Both the position numbers and the translations under genes were made by a program. From NCBI GenBank assembly GCA_963703145.1, contig OY969793.1, positions 3,224,001 through 3,288,000 on the forward strand: a stretch of DNA of 64,000 nt. The letters are read 5' to 3'. The stretch's first letter is position 1, and each line of letters begins with the position of its first letter. The notes under the pieces are model-generated. The model was not told where the DNA came from, did no database searches, and saw nothing but the letters and a program-made list of their open reading frames with translations. Shown here piece after piece: positions 9,110-18,098 of the stretch. This DNA comes from Bog-756 sp963703145 (GTDB lineage: Bacteria > Actinomycetota > Acidimicrobiia > Acidimicrobiales > RAAP-2).

Positions 9110-9862
9110 CTATCCCAGACCGAGACCGACGGCTACGGCCCGACCTGTCCAACGGTTGTTCAGGTAGGGCTCCGGGTCGTGCACCCGGTGGCCGTTGTCG
9201 ACCTTGTACTCGGTCACCGGTCCACCGAACTGGCCGGCCAGCGGGTTCGCCGCCGCCGGATCACGGGCATCGGCGATATTGGTCCACCGGCGCACCGAGC
9301 CGGGCCACTTACCGATGCCGTCGCTCGGGCACGGCTCCAGACGTGGGTGGACCACGGCGGCGGCGAGGGGGCAGCCGATGGTCACGAAGTCGGTGACTCC
9401 CCATTCGGGATGGGCGCACAGTGCCTCGTAGGCCACCAGGGTGCCGAGCGAATGCGCGACGACGGTGGTCGTCTCGGCATCGACGGCCTCCTCGACCCGG
9501 GCGCGCGCCTCAGCCCGCACCGTTGGCTGCTGAATGTAGGCCGCGGCCTGGGCCAACAGGCGGTCGTAGTGGTGTTCGGCCAGCTGTTTGAGGACCTCGT
9601 CGAGATCGATCGTGGGGTCGATGGTGGTCATGACGCTGCGGACCGTGGCGAGGGCGGACGCCTCGTCGACCGGCGACTGGTAGCCCTGTTGGGGGTCGGG
9701 GCGGAACACGTCCCCGTAGAACGCGATCCGGACATCGGACTCGCTCACGGACACCCCGTGCCAGGCCAGTCCGTCGGCCAGGGCCGGGTACCACCTCGAC
9801 TTGATCGACGATGGACCCCACAGATCATTGCCAGCGCCGTGCACCATGACGAGACGGGACAT
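9110..9862 (-). CDS. alpha/beta hydrolase-like protein
   Basis: 250 residues. It opens MSRLVMVHGAGNDLWGPSS, an oxyanion-loop HGxG motif. The nucleophile elbow is VVAHSLGTLVAYEAL (G/A-x-S-x-G with Ser in AHSLG), and a late His follows in DNGHRVHDPEPYL, close to the end as expected for the catalytic His. There is no signal peptide. ATG 9862 was chosen because it begins the first beta strand, and the upstream in-frame extension lacks domain character. It diverges from the plus-strand gene at 9954 with 91 bp between starts. The ester or amide substrate is unknown. Confidence 0.8.
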   Translation of the reverse strand: MSRLVMVHGAGNDLWGPSSIKSRWYPALADGLAWHGVSVSESDVRIAFYGDVFRPDPQQGYQSPVDEASALATVRSVMTTIDPTIDLDEVLKQLAEHHYDRLLAQAAAYIQQPTVRAEARARVEEAVDAETTTVVAHSLGTLVAYEALCAHPEWGVTDFVTIGCPLAAAVVHPRLEPCPSDGIGKWPGSVRRWTNIADARDPAAANPLAGQFGGPVTEYKVDNGHRVHDPEPYLNNRWTGRAVAVGLGLG

Positions 9863-9953
9863 GCCGAGAGCCTGCCACACGGCGCCGGCAGCGTCCGTTG
9901 GTGCAACCGGACCAGACCGGTCATCCGTGCCGCCCACGTGATTCTGAGGTCCA

Positions 9954-11000
9954 ATGAAGAAGGGCTGTGTCCCGCGGGTCCATGATGGGGGAGTGGATGC
10001 ACGCCGGCCCATCGCGTGGAGCACCCGGACCGAAGAGGCCGACTGGATCGGACCTCGGCTCTCCCCGTTCGGGGAGGGGTCCGCTTCGTCGGTGGTGCCC
10101 CGGGGCTTTGCTGCCTACGCGCGGATTCTGCACCCGGCCACCTCGCAATCCCGCTCCCAGGACCGCCTGCTTCGCTGGTCCGAGCTGGCCGCCTGGAGCG
10201 GTCTGCCCCTGCGCCGGGACTCCCAATTCCATTCGGTGGCCCTTCCGCCCGAACCACGGGAGTATCCGTCCCCGCTGGGTCAGGGACCCCGACACGGCTC
10301 CCTCGAGGCCGGCGACCTGGACTCGCTTCTCGAGGTCCTTGCCCGGCACACGGCCGAGGACACCGCGTGCTGGTTCTGCATCTGGGAGGGATTCGGTTGG
10401 GAGACCGCGGTGATGCTGACGACCCCGGGCGACGCATCGGGCCTGCTCCCTGATCCGGTCCCCGAAGTGGTGCGCTCGGGGCCCAGGGTGAGGCTGCCCG
10501 GACGGGACTACCTGCTCTATGGAGGACCGCCCGAGGCGGCCTCGGCCCTGATGGAGGCCAAGTCCCAGTCCCCGAGCCTGTGGTGGCCGGAGGACCACTC
10601 GTGGTGTGTGGCCAGCGAGATCGATCTCAGCTGGACCTACGTGGGCGGCCCGACCGCCCTGGTGACGGAGTTGCTGGCCAGCTCGGCACCCGAAAGCCTG
10701 CCGAGTGCCCCGGAGGATCCGATCTCCCGGGTCGAACCCTGGGTACAGCGGTGGATCGATGACGGAACTCGGGAGGTCATGCGATCCGGATCGACCACCA
10801 TCGTGACTCCCGCCGGCGAGCTGGAAGCCACACTGACCAGGCCGGGGAGGCTGCGGACCGGAAGTATCACGACGAGCACGACACGAGCGGGCGGCAGTGG
10901 CTCGGGCCACCAGCCGATCCGCGACCGGGACGAGTCGAGGCTCGAGCGAACCGTGGCCTCGGTCATCGCCAACGACCTCATCGGGTTGGTCGGTCACTGA
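9954..11000 (+). CDS. protein of unknown function
   Basis: 348 residues; I do not recognise a named family. Start ATG 9954 has GAGGT five bases upstream. Notable parts are FAAYARILHPAT near the N-terminus, a Trp/Cys-rich stretch TACWFCIWEGFGW in the middle, YLLYGGPPEAA, and WWPEDHSWCVASEIDLSWTY followed by a C-terminal Thr/Ser/Arg-rich tail. The composition suggests a soluble cytosolic protein. Similar 'AYARIxHP' proteins occur in actinobacteria as uncharacterised proteins, as far as I recall. It sits between the divergent hydrolase and the secreted phosphoesterase. Confidence 0.65.
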   Translation: MKKGCVPRVHDGGVDARRPIAWSTRTEEADWIGPRLSPFGEGSASSVVPRGFAAYARILHPATSQSRSQDRLLRWSELAAWSGLPLRRDSQFHSVALPPEPREYPSPLGQGPRHGSLEAGDLDSLLEVLARHTAEDTACWFCIWEGFGWETAVMLTTPGDASGLLPDPVPEVVRSGPRVRLPGRDYLLYGGPPEAASALMEAKSQSPSLWWPEDHSWCVASEIDLSWTYVGGPTALVTELLASSAPESLPSAPEDPISRVEPWVQRWIDDGTREVMRSGSTTIVTPAGELEATLTRPGRLRTGSITTSTTRAGGSGSGHQPIRDRDESRLERTVASVIANDLIGLVGH

Positions 11001-11118
11001 TGCCGCGGCTGCGGGGCGCGGATTGGACCAATCTTGGAGTGGCCTGTGGAACCGTGTGCTCCACGTGCTCCATCGGTCACCCTCCGCGCCGGCGCCGCGG
11101 AATTGGCGGGTAATACTC

Positions 11119-11149
11119 TTGACGACGTCCTCGGCCGACGTCCTACTGT
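11119..11149 (+). promoter_or_regulatory. candidate promoter with 9-bp direct repeats, upstream of the first phosphoesterase
   Basis: TTGACG (11119-11124) is followed after 17 bases by CCTACT (11142-11147). Within it lies the direct repeat CGACGTCCT at 11123-11131 and 11136-11144 (start-to-start 13 bp), a possible regulator-binding site. The element ends 30 bp before ATG 11179. Confidence 0.35.
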
Positions 11150-11178
11150 CAGGCCCACGGCGACGGAGGCGGAGGAGC

Positions 11179-13623
11179 ATGACGACGACAGCGACACACA
11201 GGACGATCGGCGCACTGGTGGCCGCGGTGGCCGTCGGGGCGGTGGTGATGGTGACCTCGATGACATCGGCTGTTGCCGCCACCCTGCCCACCATCACCCG
11301 GGCGCCCTACGTCACCGACCTCTTCACCAGCCAGAAGTCGCCGTACACCGCGTCGGCCTATGTGAACTGGGCGGTCAAGGGGTCAACCTCCACCGCCGGC
11401 TCGGTGGTCGTGGTGCCCCGCACCGGCTCGACCTGCCCGGCCTCCATCCCGTGGTCATCATCGGCGATCAAGGCACCGACCTCGATCCCTCTCAACGAGG
11501 GCGATTCGACCACGGCGAGCTGGAAGTTCACCGTGGAATCCACCACCGAATACCAGGAGTCGGTCCCGGTGCCGGGCCTGTCGGCCAGCACCACGTACTG
11601 CTACGCCGTCTTCCCCACTGACACCTCCTCCTCCAAGGCCCAACTGTGGCCCACCCAGAGTTTCACGACGCTCGACCCCCCGACCTCTTCGGCACCGCTC
11701 TCCTTCGATGTGATCGCCGACACCGGGGAGAACACCTCCGGGTTCAACCAGGGGGAGTCCAACATCTACAGCGAGATCGCCGGTTCCGGCGCCCGCTTCC
11801 TGGTCGTGGGCGGCGACGTGGGCTACAGCGACGGGTCGCAGAATTCCTACGGCGACCTGAACCAGACCGGCTCGGAGGTGTCCAATATCTTCGGCCCGCA
11901 GTACTTCCCGCTGGCCAAGGGCATCCCCACCTACGTCGCCGACGGCAACCACGGGCAGAACGTCAACGACCTGCGCATCTGGCCCGAGCCGCACTCGGTG
12001 ACCGGATCGGGTGGGACCTATGCCCTCAACCCGCCGGCCACCAATGTGGACAATGTCGGCACCACGACGTCCTATCCGCAGGACTGGTATGCCATCCAAT
12101 CTGGGGATGTCCGGGTCTATGTGCTCGACGCCTCATGGCAGGACAGCACCAGCTACCTAAAGACGAAGGCGGCGACCGGAGCCAAGTGCGGATCGAACGC
12201 CGCCGCATGCCAGGGCTACCAGATCGACGCCGATGAGCACTGGCAGACCACCTCGCCCGAGTACCAGTGGCTCAAGGCCGACCTGGCGGCCCATCCCGGT
12301 GGCGTCAAGATGGCCGTCTTCCACTACCCGCTCCGGTCGGACAACGCCACACAGCCCTCAGACCCCTACGAATCGGGTCTCGAGTCACTCCTGGCGGCGA
12401 ACGGGGCCCAGATCGCCTTCAACGGGCATGCGCACACCTATCAGCGGATCCAACCCAAGGCATCGGGGACCATCGCCAACTTCGTCACCGGTGGCGGCGG
12501 CGGCACGCTCGAGCCGGTCCTCGGCGGCAGCACCTGCACCGCACTCCAGCAGACCGAGACGATCTACGCGCTGGGCTGGGCTTCGGGAGGCGGCTCGTCG
12601 TGTGGAGCGCCCAAGCCGGGTTCGACGCTGAACGTGTACAACTTCTTGAAGGTCACCGTCACGGGAACCACGGTGCTGGTCCAGGCGTTCGACGGCACCA
12701 AGAGCGGTACGCCTTTCGACCAGGCCACCTTCACCTACGGTGCGCCCGACACCCACGCGCCCACGGTGCCGACCGGCCTTGCTGGGAAGGCCACCTCAGC
12801 GACCTCGGTCGGGCTCACCTGGAAACCCTCGACTGACAACGTCGGGGTCGCCGGGTATGACATCTATCGCAACGGCGCTCTGTTGGGCACCAGCCCGACC
12901 ACCAACTACACCGACTACACTGCCGCTGCCTCGAACACCTACCAGTACTCGGTGGCGGCCTACGATGCTGCCGACAACACGTCGGGCCCGAGCACCGCCG
13001 TCCCGGTGACCACGCCCGCGGGCCCCCCACCCGGGGCGCCCGCTTTGGTGCAGTCGGCTTCGTCATCGACCGGGGTTGTGTCGCTGGCTGCCACCGGCAC
13101 GGGTGACCTGCTCGTGTTGTCCGCCAGTCTGTACACCGGAGCCACCAATCACATCACGGCGGTCACCGATTCGGCGGGGGATACCTGGCACCCGATCGGC
13201 AACGGCTTCGTCTCCGGGCACAACTCCGAAGGTGAGCTCTGGTACACGTTCTCCACCGCACCGTCGACGTCGGTGGTCGTCACGACCAAGGCATCGTCGG
13301 AAGCCCTCGAGGTGCAGGAGTTCTCTGGTGTTGGCGCTCTCGACACCTCAGGCTTCGCGGCCGGTGACACCGCTGCTGCGACCACCTCGTCCACACCGGT
13401 AGCCAGTGGCGACCTCGCCGTCGGCTTCGTAGCGGGCCACGGCAGCGGCCAGGCCATCACCCTCTCACCGGGCTATGCGGCCCAACCCCAGGTTACGAGT
13501 GGCACTACGGCGACACTGGTCACTGGCGCACAGGTTGTCGGTTCGGGGGCCCAGGCCTTCGGGGGTACCTTCGCCGCCGGAATGTACTGGGCAGCAGGCC
13601 TGGCCCTGTTCACTCCGGCCTGA
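11179..13623 (+). CDS. secreted purple-acid-phosphatase-like metallophosphoesterase with FnIII and novel C-terminal module
   Basis: 814 residues. ATG 11179 follows GGAGGAG, and the signal peptide is about 35 residues ending VAA. An N-terminal fibronectin-like domain of the purple acid phosphatase type precedes a calcineurin-fold catalytic domain. All expected metal ligands are present: Asp181 (IADTGEN), Asp213 (GGDVGYSD), Asn257/His258 (GNHGQN), His382 (FHYPL), and His417/His419 (GHAHTYQR). A second FnIII domain (about 530-615) and a terminal module of about 190 residues (from 13039) follow; that module recurs twice in the next gene. It probably hydrolyses phosphate esters outside the cell. 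A strong hairpin follows the stop. Confidence 0.88.
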   Translation: MTTTATHRTIGALVAAVAVGAVVMVTSMTSAVAATLPTITRAPYVTDLFTSQKSPYTASAYVNWAVKGSTSTAGSVVVVPRTGSTCPASIPWSSSAIKAPTSIPLNEGDSTTASWKFTVESTTEYQESVPVPGLSASTTYCYAVFPTDTSSSKAQLWPTQSFTTLDPPTSSAPLSFDVIADTGENTSGFNQGESNIYSEIAGSGARFLVVGGDVGYSDGSQNSYGDLNQTGSEVSNIFGPQYFPLAKGIPTYVADGNHGQNVNDLRIWPEPHSVTGSGGTYALNPPATNVDNVGTTTSYPQDWYAIQSGDVRVYVLDASWQDSTSYLKTKAATGAKCGSNAAACQGYQIDADEHWQTTSPEYQWLKADLAAHPGGVKMAVFHYPLRSDNATQPSDPYESGLESLLAANGAQIAFNGHAHTYQRIQPKASGTIANFVTGGGGGTLEPVLGGSTCTALQQTETIYALGWASGGGSSCGAPKPGSTLNVYNFLKVTVTGTTVLVQAFDGTKSGTPFDQATFTYGAPDTHAPTVPTGLAGKATSATSVGLTWKPSTDNVGVAGYDIYRNGALLGTSPTTNYTDYTAAASNTYQYSVAAYDAADNTSGPSTAVPVTTPAGPPPGAPALVQSASSSTGVVSLAATGTGDLLVLSASLYTGATNHITAVTDSAGDTWHPIGNGFVSGHNSEGELWYTFSTAPSTSVVVTTKASSEALEVQEFSGVGALDTSGFAAGDTAAATTSSTPVASGDLAVGFVAGHGSGQAITLSPGYAAQPQVTSGTTATLVTGAQVVGSGAQAFGGTFAAGMYWAAGLALFTPA
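13039..13620 (+). repeat. C-terminal module, copy 1
   Basis: About 194 codons from APALVQSAS to MYWAAGLALFTPA. Shared marks with the other copies are GDLLVLSAS, NHITAVTDSAG, GELWY, VQEFSGV, GDLAVGFVAGH and the final MYWAAG. I do not recognise the family. Confidence 0.8.
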
Positions 13624-13636
13624 CCGACTCCAGCAT

Positions 13637-13665
13637 CCGGACACCCGCGGCGGGCGGGTGTCCGG
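13637..13665 (+). terminator. strong GC hairpin after the first phosphoesterase
   Basis: Perfect 11-bp stem, CCGGACACCCG (13637-13647) with CGGGTGTCCGG (13655-13665), and a 7-base loop, starting 13 bases after the stop; followed by GGTTTCG. Likely a terminator. Confidence 0.7.
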
Positions 13666-13809
13666 GGTTTCGCCCGTTTCCTGGGGCGAAATGGCCGACG
13701 CCTGGGAAGAACCACTCGGTGGTGGGCGACTAACCCCCTGACTACAACAACCGTCTCTGCTGAGAGACGCGCTCGGCGGACGTCACCATCTGAAGGGGCA
13801 CGGTCAAGC
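13666..13809 (+). promoter_or_regulatory. structured leader of the second phosphoesterase-like gene
   Basis: This 144-bp gap holds a small CCAC-TCG-GTGG hairpin and a perfect 7-bp hairpin, CGTCTCT / AGAGACG with a GCTG loop (13752-13769), then AAGGGG as ribosome-binding site before ATG 13810. It does not match the riboswitch consensuses I can recall, so it is reported only as a structured 5' region. Confidence 0.35.
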
Positions 13810-16800
13810 ATGCGGAAGGCACTGGGCATCATCTGCTCGCTCGTCACGGTCCTGGGAATGGCCGCGGTCATGCTCAGGGCGGCGCCGGCATCGGCGGACA
13901 CCACTCCGCCGACCGAGCCCGGGACCATTACCGTCTCATCGGTCACGGCGACCAGTGTCTACCTGGCCTGGGGGGGTTCGAAGGACACCCTGGGCATCGA
14001 GGGCTACCGGGTCTACCGGCAGCTCTCGGGTGGCCCCGAAGAGCTGATCGCCACCACCGATGCATTGCGGTACTACACCGCTGTCAACCTCCGCAGTGCG
14101 GCGAACTACACGTTCGGCGTTACCGCCATCGACGTCAACAACAGCGAATCCGCCATGCAGACCACCATGGCGACCACCCTGGCCAGCACCGATGTCTCGA
14201 TACCGTCGCCTCCGTCCAATGCCAGTCTGGCCATCAAGCCGTTCTCCGCCAACCGGCTCGACGTCGTCTGGGGGAACTCACCGTCTTCCAACGTCGCCTA
14301 CTTCGAGGTGTACCGCAACGGTGTGATGGTCGCCACCGTGGACCTGCCCAACGCCCCGCACTACTCCGACAACGGCTTAGCGGCATCGACGACCTACAAC
14401 TACGCCATCGACGCGGTCAGCTCGAACGGGGTCCGATCGGCCCTGACCACCACGAAATCGGGCAAGACCCTGGCGACAGGGGCTGTGACCATCCCCCGCG
14501 GACCGGTCGTTTCCAACGTGACCGCCAGCGCTGCGGTCATCTCGTGGTGGACCAACATCCCGACCAACGGGGTGCTCAGCATCGGAGGCCAGACCCTGCC
14601 CGACAGCGCCGGTGACGTCCAGCGCCACCAGGTGTCGGTGTCCGGACTGGCGGCGGCGGCCACCACCTCGTACTCGGTGTCGGGCACCGACCCCACCACC
14701 AGCCAGTCGGCCATCGCCACCGGATCGGTGACCACTGCGGCCGCACCGGGCACTACCTTCAGCTTCGCGGCCATGGGCGACTACGGCGGCGGTGGGCCCG
14801 GTGAAGTGGACAATGCCGCCAACATCGGCACGGCGGGCACCCAGTTCATCCAGACCCTGGGGGACAACATCTACCCTTCGGCCGGACTGCCCGACCCCAA
14901 CTTCACCACCACCTACTCGGACTTCGACACCCACTTCTACAAGGAGTTGGGGCCCGATGTGAACACCCAGGCCTTCTTCCCGGCCAACGGCAACAAGGAC
15001 TATTACTCCAACGGACAGTTCTGGGTGAACTTCCCGATGCTGGGCACCAACCACGAGTGGTACAGCTACAACTGGGGCGACGCCCACATCCTGGTGCTGG
15101 ACAGCGAGCAGCCCATGGGGCCCGGAAGCACCCAGTACGCCTTCGCCCAGGCCGACCTAGCGGCCAATCAGGGCGAGAAGTGGCGGATCGTGGCTGTCCA
15201 ACGTCCGCCCTACAGCTCGACCACCGCCAACTCGAGCTCCAAGTTCGCCCAGGCCCTGATCCCGCTGTTCCAGGGCTACCGGGTCAACCTGGTGCTCTCG
15301 GGCAACAGCCACAACTACGAGCGGTCCTACCCATTGCTGAACGGGGTCCAGGACCACACCAACGGGATCACTTACATCGTCTCGGGCGGAGGCGGGTCCG
15401 GATTCGACAAGTTCAATGACGCCACCTATCCCGAGCCGATCTGGAGTGCCTACCGGGAGTCCAACTTCTGGGAGTTCGCCAAGATCACCGTGTCGCCCAC
15501 CTCCATCCAGGAGAACGCCGTCGAGGCGGACACCGACACCGTCTTCGACTCGACCATCATCAGCCCGTTCCCGGCCGACACCACGGCCCCGGCCGCCCCC
15601 ACCGGACTGACCGACGCCGGTGCCACCACCTCGTCGGTCGCTCTCAACTGGACGCCCAACGCCGTGGGTGACGGAGTGACCGGGTACGTCATCGACCGGA
15701 ACGGCAAGAAGGTGGGGTCGACCTCGGGGATCACCACCAGCTTCACTGACACGACAGCGTCAGCGGGCACCACCTACCAGTACACCGTCGGGGCCGTGGA
15801 TGGGGCGGGCAACGTCTCAGCGCAGAGTGTGGTCGTGTCGGTGACGACCACCGGGACCACGAGTCAGCCCACGCTGGTGCAGACAGCCGGTTCCAGCACC
15901 ACCACAGTCAACCTCGCGACGCCGAACGCCTCGGGTGACCTCTTGGTCCTGTCGGCATCGGTGTTCACCGGGGCCAGCCAGGAGATCTCCTCGGTCACTG
16001 ATTCGGCCGGGAACATCTGGCAGAGGGCCGGTGCTTACACCGTCCACGGTGTCAACGCCGACGGGGAGCTCTGGTATGCGGCCGGGGCCCACCCGGTATC
16101 AAGCGTCACCGTCTCCACCGGGGCGACGACAGTGGCCCTCCAGCTCCAGGACTTCTCCGGGGTGGCCGCGACCAATCCGTTGGAGGTCGCCGCCGGATCG
16201 GCGGACACCGGAACCGCGGCGTCGTCGGGAGCCGCGACACCCACCCAGGTCGGTGACCTGGCGGTGGGGTACATCGCCGGCCACTCCAGTACGCAACCGA
16301 TCACGGTGTCGTCGCCCGGCTATCACGTCCAACCGCTCGAGCTCGCATCGAGTCCGAGCAAGGCCACGGTGGAGACCGGCTACCAGGTCCTGGCGTCGAC
16401 TGCCCCGGTGGGCTTCGCCGGGAGCTTCGGGGCCGCCATGTACTGGTCGTCGGGAGTGGCGTTGTTCAAAGCCTCGTCGACGGTGCGACCACCTCCGCCC
16501 AACGACTTCGCGGTGGCGGCGTCGCCGGAATCCGCCTCGATCACCGCCGGAGCATCGACGACGTCCACTGTCACCACGGCCGTGACCAGTGGTGTGGCCC
16601 AGTCCGTGTCCTTGACGGCGACGGGTGTCCCCACCGGTGCTCTGGTGTCGTTTGCTCCCCAGGTGATCACCGCCGGCCAGCGTTCGACCATGACTGTCAC
16701 CACCTCGACCGGCACGCCGGCCGCGACGTCATCCATCACGGTGACCGGTATGGGTGCCTCGGCCACCCACAGCACCTCGTTCTCGTTGACCGTCGTGGCC

Positions 16801-17460
16801 CCGGTGGCCACAACCCCGCAGCTGGTGGAGACGGCCTCGGGCACGGCCACGGCCGCCACCACCGCCTTGGCCGGTTCGTTCCCGACACCGACCAGACCCG
16901 GAGACCTCCTGGTGCTGGCAGTGAGTGAGAACACCGGTGCCACCAACCACATCACCTCGGTCACCGACTCGGGCGGGAACAGCTGGTCGCGCATCGGTGA
17001 CTACAACACCGCCGGTCACAGCTCGGACGGCGAGTTGTGGTACTCGGCCAACGCTGCCTCCGCCTCGACCGTCATCGTCCACACGGCCACGGCGACTGCC
17101 GGTGCATTCGAGGTCGAGGAGTTCTCGGGCGTAGCGACCACCACCCCCCTGGACGCCGCCGCCGGGTCGTCGGCCACAGGGCTATCGGCCGGATCGGGCA
17201 CCGTCTCGTCGGGGCAGTCCGGAGAGCTCGCGGTGGGCTTCATCGCCGGACATGCGAACAAACAAGCGATCAGCCTCACGTCTTCGGGCTACTCGGTCGT
17301 GCCCCAGCAGATCAGTCTGGGGGCCAGTGCCAGCACCATCGCCTCGGTGGTGACCGGTTACCGGGTGCTCGGAGCGGCGGGGGTGCAGAGCACGACGGGC
17401 TCCTTCGGGACGGCCATGTACTGGGCGGCCGGCATCGCACTCTTCAAGCCTGCGGGCTGA
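13810..17460 (+). CDS. large secreted metallophosphoesterase-fold protein with degenerate metal site, FnIII and two C-terminal modules
   Basis: 1216 residues with a signal peptide ending about ASA at residue 30. Domains in order: two FnIII domains (about 32-125 and 130-225), a purple-acid-phosphatase N-terminal-like domain (230-315), a calcineurin-fold domain (318-590), an FnIII domain (590-680), module copy 2 (about 686-888), an Ig-like Thr/Ala-rich domain (about 898-1000) and module copy 3 (about 1002-1216). Metal-site residues Asp324 (GDYGGG), Asp352 (GDNIYP), Asn395 (GNKDY) and His501 are present. The expected His in the HxPPY position is Gln464 (QRPPYSS), and the first His of GHxH is Asn499 (GNSHNYER). 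Activity is therefore doubtful; a binding or altered-metal role is possible. It is a tandem relative of the preceding gene. Confidence 0.85.
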   Translation: MRKALGIICSLVTVLGMAAVMLRAAPASADTTPPTEPGTITVSSVTATSVYLAWGGSKDTLGIEGYRVYRQLSGGPEELIATTDALRYYTAVNLRSAANYTFGVTAIDVNNSESAMQTTMATTLASTDVSIPSPPSNASLAIKPFSANRLDVVWGNSPSSNVAYFEVYRNGVMVATVDLPNAPHYSDNGLAASTTYNYAIDAVSSNGVRSALTTTKSGKTLATGAVTIPRGPVVSNVTASAAVISWWTNIPTNGVLSIGGQTLPDSAGDVQRHQVSVSGLAAAATTSYSVSGTDPTTSQSAIATGSVTTAAAPGTTFSFAAMGDYGGGGPGEVDNAANIGTAGTQFIQTLGDNIYPSAGLPDPNFTTTYSDFDTHFYKELGPDVNTQAFFPANGNKDYYSNGQFWVNFPMLGTNHEWYSYNWGDAHILVLDSEQPMGPGSTQYAFAQADLAANQGEKWRIVAVQRPPYSSTTANSSSKFAQALIPLFQGYRVNLVLSGNSHNYERSYPLLNGVQDHTNGITYIVSGGGGSGFDKFNDATYPEPIWSAYRESNFWEFAKITVSPTSIQENAVEADTDTVFDSTIISPFPADTTAPAAPTGLTDAGATTSSVALNWTPNAVGDGVTGYVIDRNGKKVGSTSGITTSFTDTTASAGTTYQYTVGAVDGAGNVSAQSVVVSVTTTGTTSQPTLVQTAGSSTTTVNLATPNASGDLLVLSASVFTGASQEISSVTDSAGNIWQRAGAYTVHGVNADGELWYAAGAHPVSSVTVSTGATTVALQLQDFSGVAATNPLEVAAGSADTGTAASSGAATPTQVGDLAVGYIAGHSSTQPITVSSPGYHVQPLELASSPSKATVETGYQVLASTAPVGFAGSFGAAMYWSSGVALFKASSTVRPPPPNDFAVAASPESASITAGASTTSTVTTAVTSGVAQSVSLTATGVPTGALVSFAPQVITAGQRSTMTVTTSTGTPAATSSITVTGMGASATHSTSFSLTVVAPVATTPQLVETASGTATAATTALAGSFPTPTRPGDLLVLAVSENTGATNHITSVTDSGGNSWSRIGDYNTAGHSSDGELWYSANAASASTVIVHTATATAGAFEVEEFSGVATTTPLDAAAGSSATGLSAGSGTVSSGQSGELAVGFIAGHANKQAISLTSSGYSVVPQQISLGASASTIASVVTGYRVLGAAGVQSTTGSFGTAMYWAAGIALFKPAG
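15865..16473 (+). repeat. C-terminal module, copy 2
   Basis: From QPTLVQTAG to MYWSSGVALFKA. Same order of marks as copy 1: GDLLVLSAS, SSVTDSAGN, GELWY, LQDFSGV, GDLAVGYIAGH, MYWSSG. Confidence 0.8.
16813..17457 (+). repeat. C-terminal module, copy 3
   Basis: From TPQLVETAS to MYWAAGIALFKPAG. Marks are GDLLVLAVS, NHITSVTDSGGN, GELWY, VEEFSGV, GELAVGFIAGH and MYWAAG. It is closer to copy 1 in the NHIT segment than copy 2 is. Confidence 0.8.
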
Positions 17461-17484
17461 GGTCCGGGAACGACCCGCCGCCGT

Positions 17485-17919
17485 CTACCGGGTCGGCGCG
17501 TGGACCGGTGTCGGTGCGGACCCCGGCGCGGTCGTCGGGGGGACCGTGGTCGGTACCGCGGATGCCGAGGTGGTCGTGGTAGTCGAGTTCGGCCGCGAGG
17601 CCTTCGGTGATCGGTGCGATGTGGAGGTCGATGCCGTGGTGGTCGGCACCGTTTGGGTGGCGGTGGTGCTCGGTGAACTGGAGGCCGGTGACGTCGTCGT
17701 CGGTGTCGCCCCTGGGTGACCGGCGACTGAGGCATCGTGCGAAGGGCTCGGGTTCTGGTGGGAGGGACTGGTGAGGCCAGCCGCGATGAGCAGGCCCACT
17801 GCGCCCACCACCACGAGGGTCACGCCGAGCCACCCCACCGACCGCCGGCCTGGACGCGGAGCGTTGCCCAGCATCCAACCTGCGAACTCCTTCCACGCCA
17901 CGATCCAGTGCTTGACCAT
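17485..17919 (-). CDS. small single-pass membrane protein with Ser/Thr/Pro-rich tail
   Basis: 144 residues from ATG 17919 (MVKHWIVAWKEFAGWML). One transmembrane segment, WLGVTLVVVGAVGLLIAAGL, sits near residue 40. It is followed by about 85 residues dominated by Ser, Thr, Pro and Ala that end in VHAPTR, as expected of an extracytoplasmic disordered or glycosylated linker. No recognised family and no catalytic motif. It converges on the phosphoesterase gene with 24 bp between ends. The low-complexity tail makes coding status less certain. Confidence 0.5.
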   Translation of the reverse strand: MVKHWIVAWKEFAGWMLGNAPRPGRRSVGWLGVTLVVVGAVGLLIAAGLTSPSHQNPSPSHDASVAGHPGATPTTTSPASSSPSTTATQTVPTTTASTSTSHRSPKASRPNSTTTTTSASAVPTTVPPTTAPGSAPTPVHAPTR

Positions 17920-18098
17920 GCCAGCCCCCGTCGCGCTGCATTGACGACTGCTCCACCGACAGCCCGTCATCCGCCTCTGCCGTTACTCTGATCCACTACC
18001 CGCTCTTCCGTCAATCCGCTGCCGCCCGTCGGGCCGAAGGACCGGCCTCTGCCGTGCGGACCTGCGCCGGTGACCGGTGCTCCAGTACCATCTGCCGT

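Noticed and set aside
13666..13809. Known riboswitch classes (c-di-AMP, c-di-GMP, cobalamin, TPP, SAM, glycine) in the leader
   Set aside because: None of the conserved core motifs I can recall is present.
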